Shown here piece after piece: positions 8,587 to 18,163 of a stretch of DNA of 64,000 nucleotides (within the stretch, counting starts at the first letter, position 1; each line of letters opens with the position of its first letter). The notes under the pieces were generated by a model that was not told the DNA's origin, searched no databases, and saw only the letters and a program-made list of their open reading frames with translations. Source of the DNA: Endozoicomonas sp. 4G (GTDB lineage: Bacteria > Pseudomonadota > Gammaproteobacteria > Pseudomonadales > Endozoicomonadaceae); the NCBI RefSeq assembly GCF_023822025.1, contig NZ_CP082909.1, positions 940,698 through 1,004,697 of the forward strand. The letters run 5' to 3'. Position numbers and translations under genes: made by a program.

Positions 8587-8635
8587 CTCTGGTTCCCATG
8601 CTTTTAGGCCCTGTGGGTCCCAGCATGGGAACGAG
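8587..8635. repeat. REP-like palindromic element
   Basis: Arms GTTCCCATGC (8592-8601) and GCATGGGAAC (8623-8632) form a perfect 10-bp stem with a 21-nt loop, between the convergent ends of the nuclease-family gene and gatB. The 15-nt stretch at 8587-8601 is the exact reverse complement of 23805-23819 in a second element, so this is a dispersed repeat. It may also help end both transcripts. Confidence 0.7.
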
Positions 8636-8657
8636 TGGTTGCATCGGCCAGCGGCTA

Positions 8658-10160
8658 TCAGGCGTCCAGCTTCTTCTTGAGAATCTGGTTAACCATGCCC
8701 GGATTAGCCTTGCCTTTTGAAGCCTTCATGGCCTGACCCACAAAGAAGCCGATCATCTTGCCGCGTTTTTCAGGAGGTGCAGCGCGATAGTTTTCTACTT
8801 GCTGGGCGTTGGCAGCAAGCACTTCATCGATCATGGATTCAATGGCACCGGTGTCGGTTACCTGTTTGAGGCCTTGCTTCTCGATGACTTCATCAGCATC
8901 GTTGCCTTCACGGTTCCACAGGGCTTCAAAAACCTGCTTGGCGATCTTGCCCGAAATGGTGTTGTCCTTGATGCGGGCAATCAGGCCTGCCAGCACTTCA
9001 GCAGAAACAGGGCTCTCTGAAATGCCAATGTTGTTAGCATTCAGGGATTTGGAAACTTCACCCAGCACCCAGTTGGCCGCCAGCCTGGTGTCACCACTGA
9101 TTTTCGCAGTGGTTTCAAAGAAAGCCGCTGTCGCCTGATCGCCTGACAGAATTTCAGCATCCACTTCACTCAGCCCCAGGTCACTGACAAAGCGGGCTTT
9201 TTTGGCGTCTGGCATTTCTGGCATTTCCGCACGGAGTTTTTCCAGACGGCTATCTTCGATCATAACCGGCAGCAGGTCGGGGCAGGGGAAGTAACGGTAA
9301 TCGTTGGCTTCTTCCTTGCTGCGCATGGAGCGGGCTTCACCGGTGTCGCCGTTGTAGAGACGGGTTTCCTGAATGACTTTGCCACCGTCTTCTATTAGAT
9401 CAATCTGACGTTCCACTTCTTTCAGGATCGCGGCTTCCATGAACTTGAAAGAGTTCAGGTTCTTGGTTTCAGTACGGGTACCAAGCTCCTGCTGGCCTTT
9501 TGGACGTACAGAGACGTTTACGTCAAAGCGCATGGAACCCTGTGACATATCACCATCGCAGATGCCCAGCGTGGTTACGATGGAATGCAGCTTTTTGGCA
9601 AAGGCTACCGCTTCTTCGGCGTTACGCATATCGGGTTCTGTAACAATCTCAATCAGCGGTGTGCCGGCACGGTTCAGGTCGATACCGGACATGCCGTGAT
9701 AATCTTCATGCAGGCTCTTGCCGGCATCTTCTTCCAGATGAGCGTGATGAATGCGAACGGTTTTAGTGGCGCCGTCTTTCAGGGTGATCTCAACGTGACC
9801 CGCACCGACAATGGGCTTCTCCAGCTGAGTGGTCTGGTAGCCTTTTGGCAGATCCGGGTAGAAGTAGTTCTTGCGTTCGAAAACGTTCACCCTGTTGATT
9901 TCAGCATCAATACCCAGACCAAACTTGATGGCCATGTTGATGGCTTCTTCGTTCACCACTGGCAGAACCCCCGGCAGGCCGAGATCGACAGCACAGGCCT
10001 GAGTGTTAGGCTCGGCGCCGAAAGCGGTAGAGGCTCCAGAGAAGATCTTGGTTTTTGTGGCAAGCTGAACGTGAATTTCCAGCCCGATAACGGTTTCCCA
10101 TTGGGCAGTGGGCAGTGGTCGGTGGTCAGTGGTCAGTTGACTCGGAGTTGTTTGAGACAC
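8658..10160 (-). CDS. gatB: Asp/Glu-tRNA amidotransferase subunit B, with N-terminal extension
   Basis: This 500-aa tRNA-binding kinase-like subunit of GatCAB activates misacylated Glu-tRNA(Gln) or Asp-tRNA(Asn) for transamidation. The family start [13 protein letters not shown] begins only at residue 21; the signature [13 protein letters not shown] and a C-terminal YqeY-like tail are present. A GTG start at 10160 with gagga 8 bp upstream adds about 20 residues, of which residues 7-20 are encoded by a short GGTCAGT-type repeat. No start codon was identified nearer the domain, so the extension is probably translated. It ends the gatC-gatA-gatB operon. Confidence 0.95.
   Translation of the reverse strand: MSQTTPSQLTTDHRPLPTAQWETVIGLEIHVQLATKTKIFSGASTAFGAEPNTQACAVDLGLPGVLPVVNEEAINMAIKFGLGIDAEINRVNVFERKNYFYPDLPKGYQTTQLEKPIVGAGHVEITLKDGATKTVRIHHAHLEEDAGKSLHEDYHGMSGIDLNRAGTPLIEIVTEPDMRNAEEAVAFAKKLHSIVTTLGICDGDMSQGSMRFDVNVSVRPKGQQELGTRTETKNLNSFKFMEAAILKEVERQIDLIEDGGKVIQETRLYNGDTGEARSMRSKEEANDYRYFPCPDLLPVMIEDSRLEKLRAEMPEMPDAKKARFVSDLGLSEVDAEILSGDQATAAFFETTAKISGDTRLAANWVLGEVSKSLNANNIGISESPVSAEVLAGLIARIKDNTISGKIAKQVFEALWNREGNDADEVIEKQGLKQVTDTGAIESMIDEVLAANAQQVENYRAAPPEKRGKMIGFFVGQAMKASKGKANPGMVNQILKKKLDA
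10101..10140. repeat. GGTCAGT/GGGCAGT-type short tandem repeat inside gatB
   Basis: Degenerate 7-bp units (gggcagt, ggtcggt, ggtcagt) run in tandem over 40 bp. Repeats of this type usually lie between genes; here the minus-strand reading is open and supplies gatB residues 7-20. Related short motifs (gttaactattaacc) lie just after the gatA stop near 10230-10245. Confidence 0.7.
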
Positions 10161-10238
10161 TTTTTAAATCCTCGAAATGTAATCCGTGGCAGATTGTGTC
10201 TCAGGAGCTAAGCCTGAGGCGCAATCTGCTGTCCACTG

Positions 10239-11690
10239 TTAACTATTAACCGGGAACTGTTGGTGAAAGTCGGTGGCCTGCTGGAAACGGTGGGCGGCGT
10301 TCAGCAGTCGGGACTCATCAAAGTGACGGCCAATCATCTGTAAACCGACCGGGCGGCCATTGGCCATTCCAGCCGGAACCGACATGCCGGGCAGGCCCGC
10401 CAGATTCACAGACAGGGTGTAAATATCGGACAGATACATGGCTACAGGATCGTCGTTCTTCTCACCAATGTTGAAGGCAGAGGTCGGAGCGTTAGGGCCC
10501 ATGATGATGTCACACTGTTCGAAGGCATTTATAAAATCATCACGAATCAGGCGACGAATCTTTTGTGCTTTCTTGTAGTAGGCATCGTAGTAACCGGTGG
10601 ACAGTGCGTAGGTGCCCACTAAAATACGACGTTTGACTTCTTCGCCAAAACCTTCACTGCGGCTGCGCTTGTACATATCCATCAGGTCTTCAGGGTTTTC
10701 GCAGCGGTGACCAAAACGGGCGCCGTCGAAGCGTGAAAGGTTGGAAGAGGCTTCAGCCGGTGCAATGACGTAATAGGCCGGTATGGACAGCTCCAGGTTC
10801 GGCAGGCTGACTTCTTTTACCTTGGCGCCCAGTTTTTCGTACTCGGCAACGGCATCACGTACACGTTGTTCAACTTCAGAATCGAGACCTGTTGAGAAAT
10901 ATTCTTTTGGCAGGCCAATGGTGAGACCTTCCAGGGAATCATTCAGATTTGCTGTGTAATCGGGCACTTCACGATCAAGGCAGGTGGAATCACGGTGATC
11001 AAAACCTGCCATGACGTTCAGCATCAGTGCCGCATCTTCGGCGGTTCGGGTCATTGGGCCCGCCTGATCCAGGCTGGAGGCATAAGCAATCATGCCATAA
11101 CGGGATACACGACCGTAGGTAGGCTTAAGACCTGTGATGCCACAATGAGAAGCCGGTTGGCGAATAGAGCCGCCGGTATCAGTACCGGTGGCACCGGCTG
11201 CCAGGCGAGCCGCCACACAGGCGGCAGAACCACCGGAGGAACCGCCGGGAATGGCTGTGCTGTCCCAGGGGTTTTTTACAGCACCGTAGTAGCTGTTTTC
11301 GTTGGAGGAGCCCATGGCAAATTCGTCCATGTTGGTTTTACCCAGCATGACAGAGCCGGCTTCTTTGAATTTACCGGTGACGGTTGATTCATAGGGGGCT
11401 ACAAAATTGTCCAGGATTTTCGAGCCGCAGGTGGTTTTAACACCTTCTGTACAAAATAGATCCTTGTGGGCCAGTGGAATACCGGTTAATGCTGAAGCGT
11501 CGCCTGTTGCACGACGTTGGTCGGCAGCTTTGGCTTGTGCCAGTGCCAGTTCTTCGGTCACTGTGATGTAGCTGTTGTAGCGGCTGTCCAGCTGTTTGAT
11601 TCGATCGAGGTAGAGCTGGGTCAGCTCAACACTGGACAGTTCGCCGTCGGCCAGGGCGCGGCTTTGTTCTGAGAGTGATTTATCGTACAT
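10239..11690 (-). CDS. gatA: Asp/Glu-tRNA amidotransferase subunit A
   Basis: This 483-aa amidase-signature subunit releases ammonia from glutamine for the GatCAB reaction. The Ser-cisSer-Lys triad is visible: Lys76 in [11 protein letters not shown], Ser151 in the [10 protein letters not shown] loop and nucleophile Ser175 in [11 protein letters not shown], the family spacing. The ATG at 11690 is preferred over an in-frame TTG at 11759, which would overlap gatC and add 23 residues not typical of the family, although the upstream ribosome site is weak. It lies 61 bp after gatC and 78 bp before gatB. Confidence 0.95.
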   Translation of the reverse strand: MYDKSLSEQSRALADGELSSVELTQLYLDRIKQLDSRYNSYITVTEELALAQAKAADQRRATGDASALTGIPLAHKDLFCTEGVKTTCGSKILDNFVAPYESTVTGKFKEAGSVMLGKTNMDEFAMGSSNENSYYGAVKNPWDSTAIPGGSSGGSAACVAARLAAGATGTDTGGSIRQPASHCGITGLKPTYGRVSRYGMIAYASSLDQAGPMTRTAEDAALMLNVMAGFDHRDSTCLDREVPDYTANLNDSLEGLTIGLPKEYFSTGLDSEVEQRVRDAVAEYEKLGAKVKEVSLPNLELSIPAYYVIAPAEASSNLSRFDGARFGHRCENPEDLMDMYKRSRSEGFGEEVKRRILVGTYALSTGYYDAYYKKAQKIRRLIRDDFINAFEQCDIIMGPNAPTSAFNIGEKNDDPVAMYLSDIYTLSVNLAGLPGMSVPAGMANGRPVGLQMIGRHFDESRLLNAAHRFQQATDFHQQFPVNS

Positions 11691-11751
11691 GATTCTGGGT
11701 AATCGCTTTAAAAACAGGGTAAAGGGTTGAGGTTGTTGGCAGTAAGCCGAC

Positions 11752-12039
11752 TCACTCAATTACCTTGGGAACCAGGAACAGCCCGTCTTCAGTGGCCGGT
11801 GCACAACTCAGCAGTTGCTCGCGATTATTTTCTTCGGATACAACGTCTTTGCGCAGGCGCGCAGTGGCATCTAATGGATGAGCCATAGGTTCCACGTTGT
11901 CGGTATTCACTGTCTGCATCTGGTCAACCAGTTCGAGAATGCGACTGATGGTATTGGCGGTGGTCTCTACCTGGCTGTCATCTATGGATAATCGTGCCAA
12001 ATGGGCAACCTTCTGAATTTCAGAGGCATCAACGGCCAT
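11752..12039 (-). CDS. gatC: Asp/Glu-tRNA amidotransferase subunit C
   Basis: This 95-aa small subunit wraps around and stabilises the GatA-GatB pair. The N-terminal [14 protein letters not shown] and central [17 protein letters not shown] are family hallmarks. It is first in the minus-strand gatCAB operon, and its leader contains a strong stem-loop at 12078-12117. Presence of GatCAB implies indirect synthesis of Gln- and/or Asn-tRNA in this organism. Confidence 0.95.
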   Translation of the reverse strand: MAVDASEIQKVAHLARLSIDDSQVETTANTISRILELVDQMQTVNTDNVEPMAHPLDATARLRKDVVSEENNREQLLSCAPATEDGLFLVPKVIE

Positions 12040-12077
12040 GGCTATCTCCGGATTCGGGCTTTAAAAAGCGGTCATAA

Positions 12078-12117
12078 CCAGCTCTCTTTGCCTGCTTTTT
12101 GAGGCAAAGCGAGCTGG
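12078..12117 (-). promoter_or_regulatory. Leader stem-loop upstream of gatC
   Basis: A 16-bp inverted repeat (one mismatch; arms start ccagctc and end gagctgg) with an 8-nt loop sits 39 bp before gatC. On the minus strand a run of five T follows about 10 nt later. It could be an attenuator in the gatCAB leader or a terminator of upstream transcription. The role is inferred. Confidence 0.45.
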
Positions 12118-12190
12118 GTGTGAGAAATAAAGGCTAAATGTATGGGGTATGGAGGTGAATCTCAAGGTGTGGGCAAGATTAATTTGAGTC

Positions 12191-12223
12191 GGAACCACAA
12201 AGACAGCCGGTCTTTCTGGTTCC
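12191..12223 (+). terminator. Hairpin between gatCAB leader and yebE-like gene
   Basis: Arms ggaaccacaaaga and tctttctggttcc pair with one mismatch, and a TTTT run follows on the plus strand. It lies 31 bp beyond the end of the minus-strand yebE-like gene. The orientation of the T run is opposite to that gene, so its function is uncertain. Confidence 0.4.
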
Positions 12224-12253
12224 TTTTACGTGGCTATGCTTTACGTAACGTAG

Positions 12254-12916
12254 CTATGCTGTTTGCACCTGAGCTTCGAGTTGCTGGACTAATCCGGGTG
12301 CCAGTTTCAGTTGTCTCGCCAGTTCCTGAAGATAGGCTTTCTCCATAAAGTTTTGTTCATCCACGACCAGAAGGGAGGCAAGGTAGACCTCAGAAGCTTC
12401 TTCGGGGCTGTACACTTCATTGGCGATTTCTGCCGGATCAAGAGGCTTTTCCAGTTCCTGTTGCAGAAAACGATTCATTTCTGCAGTGGCTCCCTGTAAC
12501 TCGAAAGCTTTCTGGATTCTTTCCTTTTCGCTGTCGTCGACATGACCATCCGCCTTGGCTGCGGCAATCATCGCCTTTAGAATGACCCGGCTTTGCTTCT
12601 CTTCATTCTCTGGCAACAGTTGCATACCGCTGCTGTTTTGCTGGCTGCCTTCAGACTGATTGGCTTTCCAGTTCTGATAGGTCTTCAGTGCTAATGCCCC
12701 CAGGGCCGCAGCACCACCTACTCCGACGGCTTTACCTGCTACTGAGCGACCCTTTTTGGAACCCAGGAGTGCAGAAATTGCTCCGCCGGTTAAAATGCCC
12801 TTGCCCATACCAGAAAGCATTGAACTGTGCTTGCTGTCTGAGGATTTTCCCAATTTGCTTTTACCCAGGGAAGAACCTGAGTTCAGAACTTGATTCAATA
12901 AACCCTTAACATCCAT
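12254..12916 (-). CDS. DUF533/TerB-like protein, YebE family
   Basis: This 220-aa protein resembles E. coli YebE. Its N-terminus is Ser/Gly/Lys-rich (residues 1-45), a Gly/Ala-rich segment with TM-like stretches follows (GKGILTGGAISALLG, GVGGAAALGALALKTY, about 38-83), and the C-terminus is a TerB-like all-helical domain starting near VILKAMIAAAKADGHVDDSE, with the acidic DGHVDDSE motif that can bind metal. The precise role is unknown; YebE is associated with envelope stress. It appears monocistronic, with its promoter in the 475-bp gap shared with mreB. Confidence 0.8.
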   Translation of the reverse strand: MDVKGLLNQVLNSGSSLGKSKLGKSSDSKHSSMLSGMGKGILTGGAISALLGSKKGRSVAGKAVGVGGAAALGALALKTYQNWKANQSEGSQQNSSGMQLLPENEEKQSRVILKAMIAAAKADGHVDDSEKERIQKAFELQGATAEMNRFLQQELEKPLDPAEIANEVYSPEEASEVYLASLLVVDEQNFMEKAYLQELARQLKLAPGLVQQLEAQVQTA

Positions 12917-14429
<1,513 letters not shown>

Positions 14430-14458
14430 ACGTCAGTGGGTGTGTTTCCAGCCAAGCT

Positions 14459-14499
14459 ACAGGCCAGGCAACAGGCCAAGCGGTTTCCGCCTGGCCTGT
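14459..14499 (+). promoter_or_regulatory. mreB-mreC intergenic hairpin
   Basis: ACAGGCCAGGC (14459-14469) and GCCTGGCCTGT (14489-14499) are exact inverted repeats around a 19-nt loop that itself contains acaggcc. No T run follows, so it is more likely an mRNA-processing or partial-attenuation element setting a high MreB:MreC ratio than a full terminator. Confidence 0.5.
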
Positions 14500-14569
14500 T
14501 GTCGTGAGTGAAGTTTGTATTTTTGTAAAATTAAAAGATTGAGTTCTGTGCACATCACAGGAGCCAGCC

Positions 14570-15454
14570 ATTAAACCGATATTTAGCCGGCAACAGTCTC
14601 TGGCGACGCGTTTTGTTTTTTTGTTGATTATTTGTATTGCGTTGCTGTTTGTTGATCACCGTTATCATTACCTGTCTACTGCCCGCTCCTGGCTAACCAT
14701 GGCGGTTACCCCGCTGCAGTGGGTCTCTGATCTGCCCTCCCGGGTTTTTAGCACTGCCGATGAACTGGTGACGTCCCGAACTGAGTTGTTGGAAGAAAAT
14801 ACCCGACTGAAAGCCCGTAACCTGATTCTTGAGCAAAAAGTTCAAAAGCTGGCATCACTGACGGCTCAGAACCTCCGTCTTAAGGAATTGTTGAATTCAT
14901 CCGAGCTGGTGGACGAGCAGGTACTGGTGGCTGAAATCATTGGTGTTGATCCAGACCCCTACGTTCATATCGTGACCATCAATAAAGGTTCTGGCGATGG
15001 GGTTTTTAGAGGTCAGGCCATTGTTGATGCCCATGGCGTTATGGGGCAGGTGATTGCCGTTAATCCGGTCAGTAGCCGGGTAATGCTGGTGACAGACACC
15101 GCCAGCAGGGTTCCTGTCCAGGTGAATCGCAGTGGTTATCGTGCCATCGCTGTAGGCACCGGCAGCAAAGATTCTGTGGAGCTGGTTCATATCCCCGATA
15201 CTGCGGACATTAAAGAAGGTGATCTTTTGGTGAGCTCGGGCCTGGGGCAGGTTTATCCGGTGGGTTATCCCCTGGGCAAAGTCAGGAAAATAGAGCGCAC
15301 ACCGGGAGAGGCGTTCGCCAAGGTTGAAGTTCAGTTGATGGCCGAAGTCAACAGAACCCGGTTTGTGCTGCTGGTGTTCCGTTCCGATGAAGAAGCAGTG
15401 CCGGAAGCGTTGCCTGAAGCGTTGCCTGAAGCAGGTCGGGAGGAGGGCTCATGA
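14570..15454 (+). CDS. mreC: Rod shape-determining protein MreC (probable ATT start)
   Basis: This 294-aa periplasmic scaffold of the elongasome has one N-terminal membrane helix (VFLLIICIALLFV), a coiled coil (LLEENTRLKARNLILEQK onward) and two beta domains (AEIIGVDPDPYVHIVTINKG onward). The usual start codons would begin inside the membrane helix (TTG 14621). ATT at 14570 gives IKPIFSRQQSLATR, which fits the family's MKPIF-type N-terminus, and it sits 6 nt after caggag. An in-frame stop at 14540 limits alternatives; CTG at 14546 lies upstream of that ribosome site. The C-terminal tail has repeated ALPE units. Its stop overlaps mreD (ATGA). Confidence 0.92.
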   Translation: MKPIFSRQQSLATRFVFLLIICIALLFVDHRYHYLSTARSWLTMAVTPLQWVSDLPSRVFSTADELVTSRTELLEENTRLKARNLILEQKVQKLASLTAQNLRLKELLNSSELVDEQVLVAEIIGVDPDPYVHIVTINKGSGDGVFRGQAIVDAHGVMGQVIAVNPVSSRVMLVTDTASRVPVQVNRSGYRAIAVGTGSKDSVELVHIPDTADIKEGDLLVSSGLGQVYPVGYPLGKVRKIERTPGEAFAKVEVQLMAEVNRTRFVLLVFRSDEEAVPEALPEALPEAGREEGS

Positions 15455-15939
15455 GTATTCAGAAAGCCAATGCTCACTGGGTTGTCTGGTTTACCCTGCT
15501 GGGTGCTTTCCTGTTGAGTATTGTCCCTCTGCCCGCGTGGGTTTCCGTTGCCAGACCCTCCTGGGTGGCGATGGTGATGCTCTACTGGATTTTGTCTCTG
15601 CCGGAGCGGTTCGGATTATTTTTCGCTTTCTTCACCGGTTTGCTGATGGATGTCGTGGTGGGAACCCCTTTTGGTCAAAACTCTATGGGGTTGTTATTGG
15701 TGGCGGTGATTGTGCTCAGTCTGCACCGTCGTCTGAGAATGTTTCCCTGGTGGCAGCAGTCTTTCGTAGTGTTTGTGATTGTCGGCTTTTATCAGCTGCT
15801 GAATTTGTGGATACGCAGCGCCTTGGGCAGAACCCCACCAACACTCTGGTATTTGGCTCCGGCATTCACCAGTGCTGCATTTTGGCCATGGGTGTCTGCT
15901 CTTTTAAGGTCGTTGCGGCGAAACTTCAGAGTTACCTGA
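15451..15939 (+). CDS. mreD: Rod shape-determining protein MreD
   Basis: This 162-aa inner-membrane protein with about five hydrophobic segments is part of the MreBCD elongation complex. FFAFFTGLLMDVVVGTPFGQNS is the typical conserved core (near residues 62-83). It overlaps mreC by 4 nt and maf by 1 nt, indicating translational coupling. Confidence 0.92.
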   Translation: MSIQKANAHWVVWFTLLGAFLLSIVPLPAWVSVARPSWVAMVMLYWILSLPERFGLFFAFFTGLLMDVVVGTPFGQNSMGLLLVAVIVLSLHRRLRMFPWWQQSFVVFVIVGFYQLLNLWIRSALGRTPPTLWYLAPAFTSAAFWPWVSALLRSLRRNFRVT

Positions 15940-16544
15940 TGGTTATGATCTATCTTGCCTCCCAGTCACCCCGTAGAAAGGAACTGCTCCAGCAGATCGG
16001 TATTGCCTTTGAGCAGATTCATTCCGGGATTGATGAAACGCCGCATTCGGGCGAAGCTCCCGAAGCTTATGTTACCCGAATGGCTGAACAAAAAGCGCTG
16101 GCGGGCTGGCGCCAGCTAACTTTGGATCGCTTGCCTCTGGGGCCTGTGCTGGCAGCGGATACTTCAGTGATCCTGGGAATGAAAATACTCGGTAAACCCG
16201 AAAATGAGCCGCAAGCCTGTGATATGCTGTTGTCATTAAGTGGGAATAGCCATGAGGTATTCACAGCTGTTGCGATCACAGATGGTGATAATCTGTCCGT
16301 AAAAGTATCCAGAACCGTGGTCAGAATGACTGCTTTTGACCGGAAAGTGGCTGAAGCCTACGTGGCTACCGGCGAACCTATGGATAAGGCTGGCGCCTAC
16401 GGTATCCAGGGCAAAGGAGCCGTTCTGGTCGAAAGCATAACGGGAAGCTACACCGGTGTGGTGGGCTTACCCGTGAAAGAAACCGCAGACCTGCTTCAGA
16501 ATCTGGGCATCAGCCCATGGCACCCTCAGTCAGTAAAAAACTGA
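15939..16544 (+). CDS. maf: Maf-family nucleotide pyrophosphatase
   Basis: This 201-aa house-cleaning enzyme hydrolyses dTTP/UTP or modified nucleotides and is linked to division arrest when overproduced. The family motifs are LASQSPRRKELL near the N-terminus, LAADTSVILGMKILGKP with the metal-binding Asp, and DKAGAYGIQGKGAVLVESI near the C-terminus. The start at 15939 overlaps the mreD stop (TGATG); an internal ATG at 15945 is also possible. Location between mreD and rng is the standard order and suggests the YhdE (dTTPase) subtype. Confidence 0.92.
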   Translation: MVMIYLASQSPRRKELLQQIGIAFEQIHSGIDETPHSGEAPEAYVTRMAEQKALAGWRQLTLDRLPLGPVLAADTSVILGMKILGKPENEPQACDMLLSLSGNSHEVFTAVAITDGDNLSVKVSRTVVRMTAFDRKVAEAYVATGEPMDKAGAYGIQGKGAVLVESITGSYTGVVGLPVKETADLLQNLGISPWHPQSVKN

Positions 16545-16641
16545 TCGGAAAGAATCTCGGGAGACTGTACAACAGCTTCCCTGTCGGGTCGTGTTACCTG
16601 CGATCTGGCAAAACGTTTTCAAGTATTTCAAGGGGAAGGGA

Positions 16642-18114
16642 ATGAGTGAAGAGATTCTGATGAATATCACGCCAATGGAGTCGCGTGTGGCGCTGGTTGA
16701 GAATGGGGTGCTTCAGGAAGTCTATATAGAGAGAGCCTGCAGTCGGGGCATCGTCGGTAACATATACAAAGGCAAAGTGGTTCGGGTGTTGCCCGGTATG
16801 CAGGCGGCTTTTGTGGATATCGGTCTTGAAAGAGCGGCTTTTATTCATGCCAGTGAAATTGTGCCCCGCAGTGAAAAAGACAGTGATAGTCCGTCGGAGC
16901 GGCCCATTGTTGAACTCGTGCATGAAGGCCAGTCACTGGTAGTCCAGGTCACCAAAGATCCCTTGGGGACAAAAGGTGCCCGTTTGACCACGCATATTTC
17001 TATCCCGGCTCGTTATCTGGTTTTGATGCCTCATAATAATCATGTGGGTATTTCCCTGCGCATTGAAGATTCCCAAGAGCGCGATCGTCTCAGAAATCTC
17101 GTTGAACAGGGCATGAAAGACGACGGGGAAGATGGCAAGGGCGGCTTTATTCTCAGAACCGCAGCCGAAGGTATTACCGACGCAGAAGTGAAGGCCGATA
17201 TTCTTTTCCTGAGACGGTTATGGCAAACCATTGAAGAAACGGTCAGGGAAAGTACGGCACCCGCCACGATTTATGAAGACCTGCCCCTGCACCTGAGAAC
17301 CATGCGTGATCTGGTGGAGCCGGACATCGAGAAAATCCGGATTGATTCCAGGGAAACCTTCAACAAGGTACACAAGTTTGTCAAAAAGCTGGTACCGCTG
17401 GTGGACGGCAGAGTGGAATATTATCCCGGTGAACGCCCTATTTTTGATTTGTTCGGGGTCGAAGACGAAATTAACAAGGCGCTCAGTCGCAAGGTGCAGT
17501 TGAAGTCAGGTGGCTATCTGATCATCGATCAGACCGAGGCCATGACCACCATTGATGTGAATACCGGCGCTTTTGTTGGTCATCGTAATCTCGAAGAAAC
17601 GATCCTTAAAACCAACCTGGAAGCTTCTGTCGCCATTGCCCGGCAGTTACGACTGCGAAACCTGGGGGGGATTATCATTATCGATTTTATTGATATGGAA
17701 GACCCTGAGCATCAGAGACAGGTACTGAGAACCTACGAAAGGTCGTTGGAGAAAGATCACGCCAAAACCAATATCACCGGAGTCAGTGAGCTGGGTTTGG
17801 TGGAAATGACCCGCAAGAGAACACGGGAGTCACTGGAAAATGTACTGTGTGAACCCTGTCCAACCTGCGATGGTCGTGGCACACTGAAAACAGCTGAAAC
17901 TGTGTGTTATGAAATTTTCAGAGAAATTCTTCGAGCCGTTCGAGCTTATGAAAGCGAGAGTTACACGGTTCTGGCGTCCGAGCAGGTCGTGGATCGTCTG
18001 CTGGATGAAGAGTCCAATAACGTGGCGGATCTCGAAGAGTTTATTCAAAAACCGATTCGTTTTCAGGTTGAGCCCATATACAGTCAGGAACAGTTTGATG
18101 TGGTGCTGGTATAA
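16642..18114 (+). CDS. rng: Ribonuclease G
   Basis: This 490-aa RNase E/G-family endoribonuclease matures 16S rRNA 5' ends and decays some mRNAs. The N-terminal S1-like domain is visible (GNIYKGKVVRVLPGMQAAFVDIGLERAAFIH). The catalytic DNase I-like core holds TIDVNTGAFVG and IIIIDFIDM with its metal-binding Asp residues, and the Zn-link motif is CEPCPTCDGRG. There is no long RNase E C-terminal scaffold. The start at 16642 follows ggggaaggga and fits the family N-terminus MSEEILMNITPMESRVA; the longer frame from 16591 is unlikely. Confidence 0.96.
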   Translation: MSEEILMNITPMESRVALVENGVLQEVYIERACSRGIVGNIYKGKVVRVLPGMQAAFVDIGLERAAFIHASEIVPRSEKDSDSPSERPIVELVHEGQSLVVQVTKDPLGTKGARLTTHISIPARYLVLMPHNNHVGISLRIEDSQERDRLRNLVEQGMKDDGEDGKGGFILRTAAEGITDAEVKADILFLRRLWQTIEETVRESTAPATIYEDLPLHLRTMRDLVEPDIEKIRIDSRETFNKVHKFVKKLVPLVDGRVEYYPGERPIFDLFGVEDEINKALSRKVQLKSGGYLIIDQTEAMTTIDVNTGAFVGHRNLEETILKTNLEASVAIARQLRLRNLGGIIIIDFIDMEDPEHQRQVLRTYERSLEKDHAKTNITGVSELGLVEMTRKRTRESLENVLCEPCPTCDGRGTLKTAETVCYEIFREILRAVRAYESESYTVLASEQVVDRLLDEESNNVADLEEFIQKPIRFQVEPIYSQEQFDVVLV

Positions 18115-18133
18115 CCTAAATAGGGATGCGTTC

Positions 18134-18163
18134 ATGAACAACAGGTGGCCTGATTTTTCATGA
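18134..18163 (+). other. Possible 9-codon leader ORF coupled to yhdP
   Basis: ATG at 18134 encodes MNNRWPDFS and stops at 18161-18163, overlapping the yhdP ATG at 18160 (ATGA). The yhdP start lacks a well-placed ribosome site of its own, so termination-reinitiation is possible. Chance is also possible. Confidence 0.25.

Noticed and set aside
9585..10211. Plus-strand ORF antisense to gatB
   Set aside because: Shadow of a well-conserved gene; no family resemblance.
15363..15938. In-frame upstream extension of maf over mreD
   Set aside because: Only the part from 15939 matches the Maf family; the upstream part is an out-of-frame reading of mreC/mreD.
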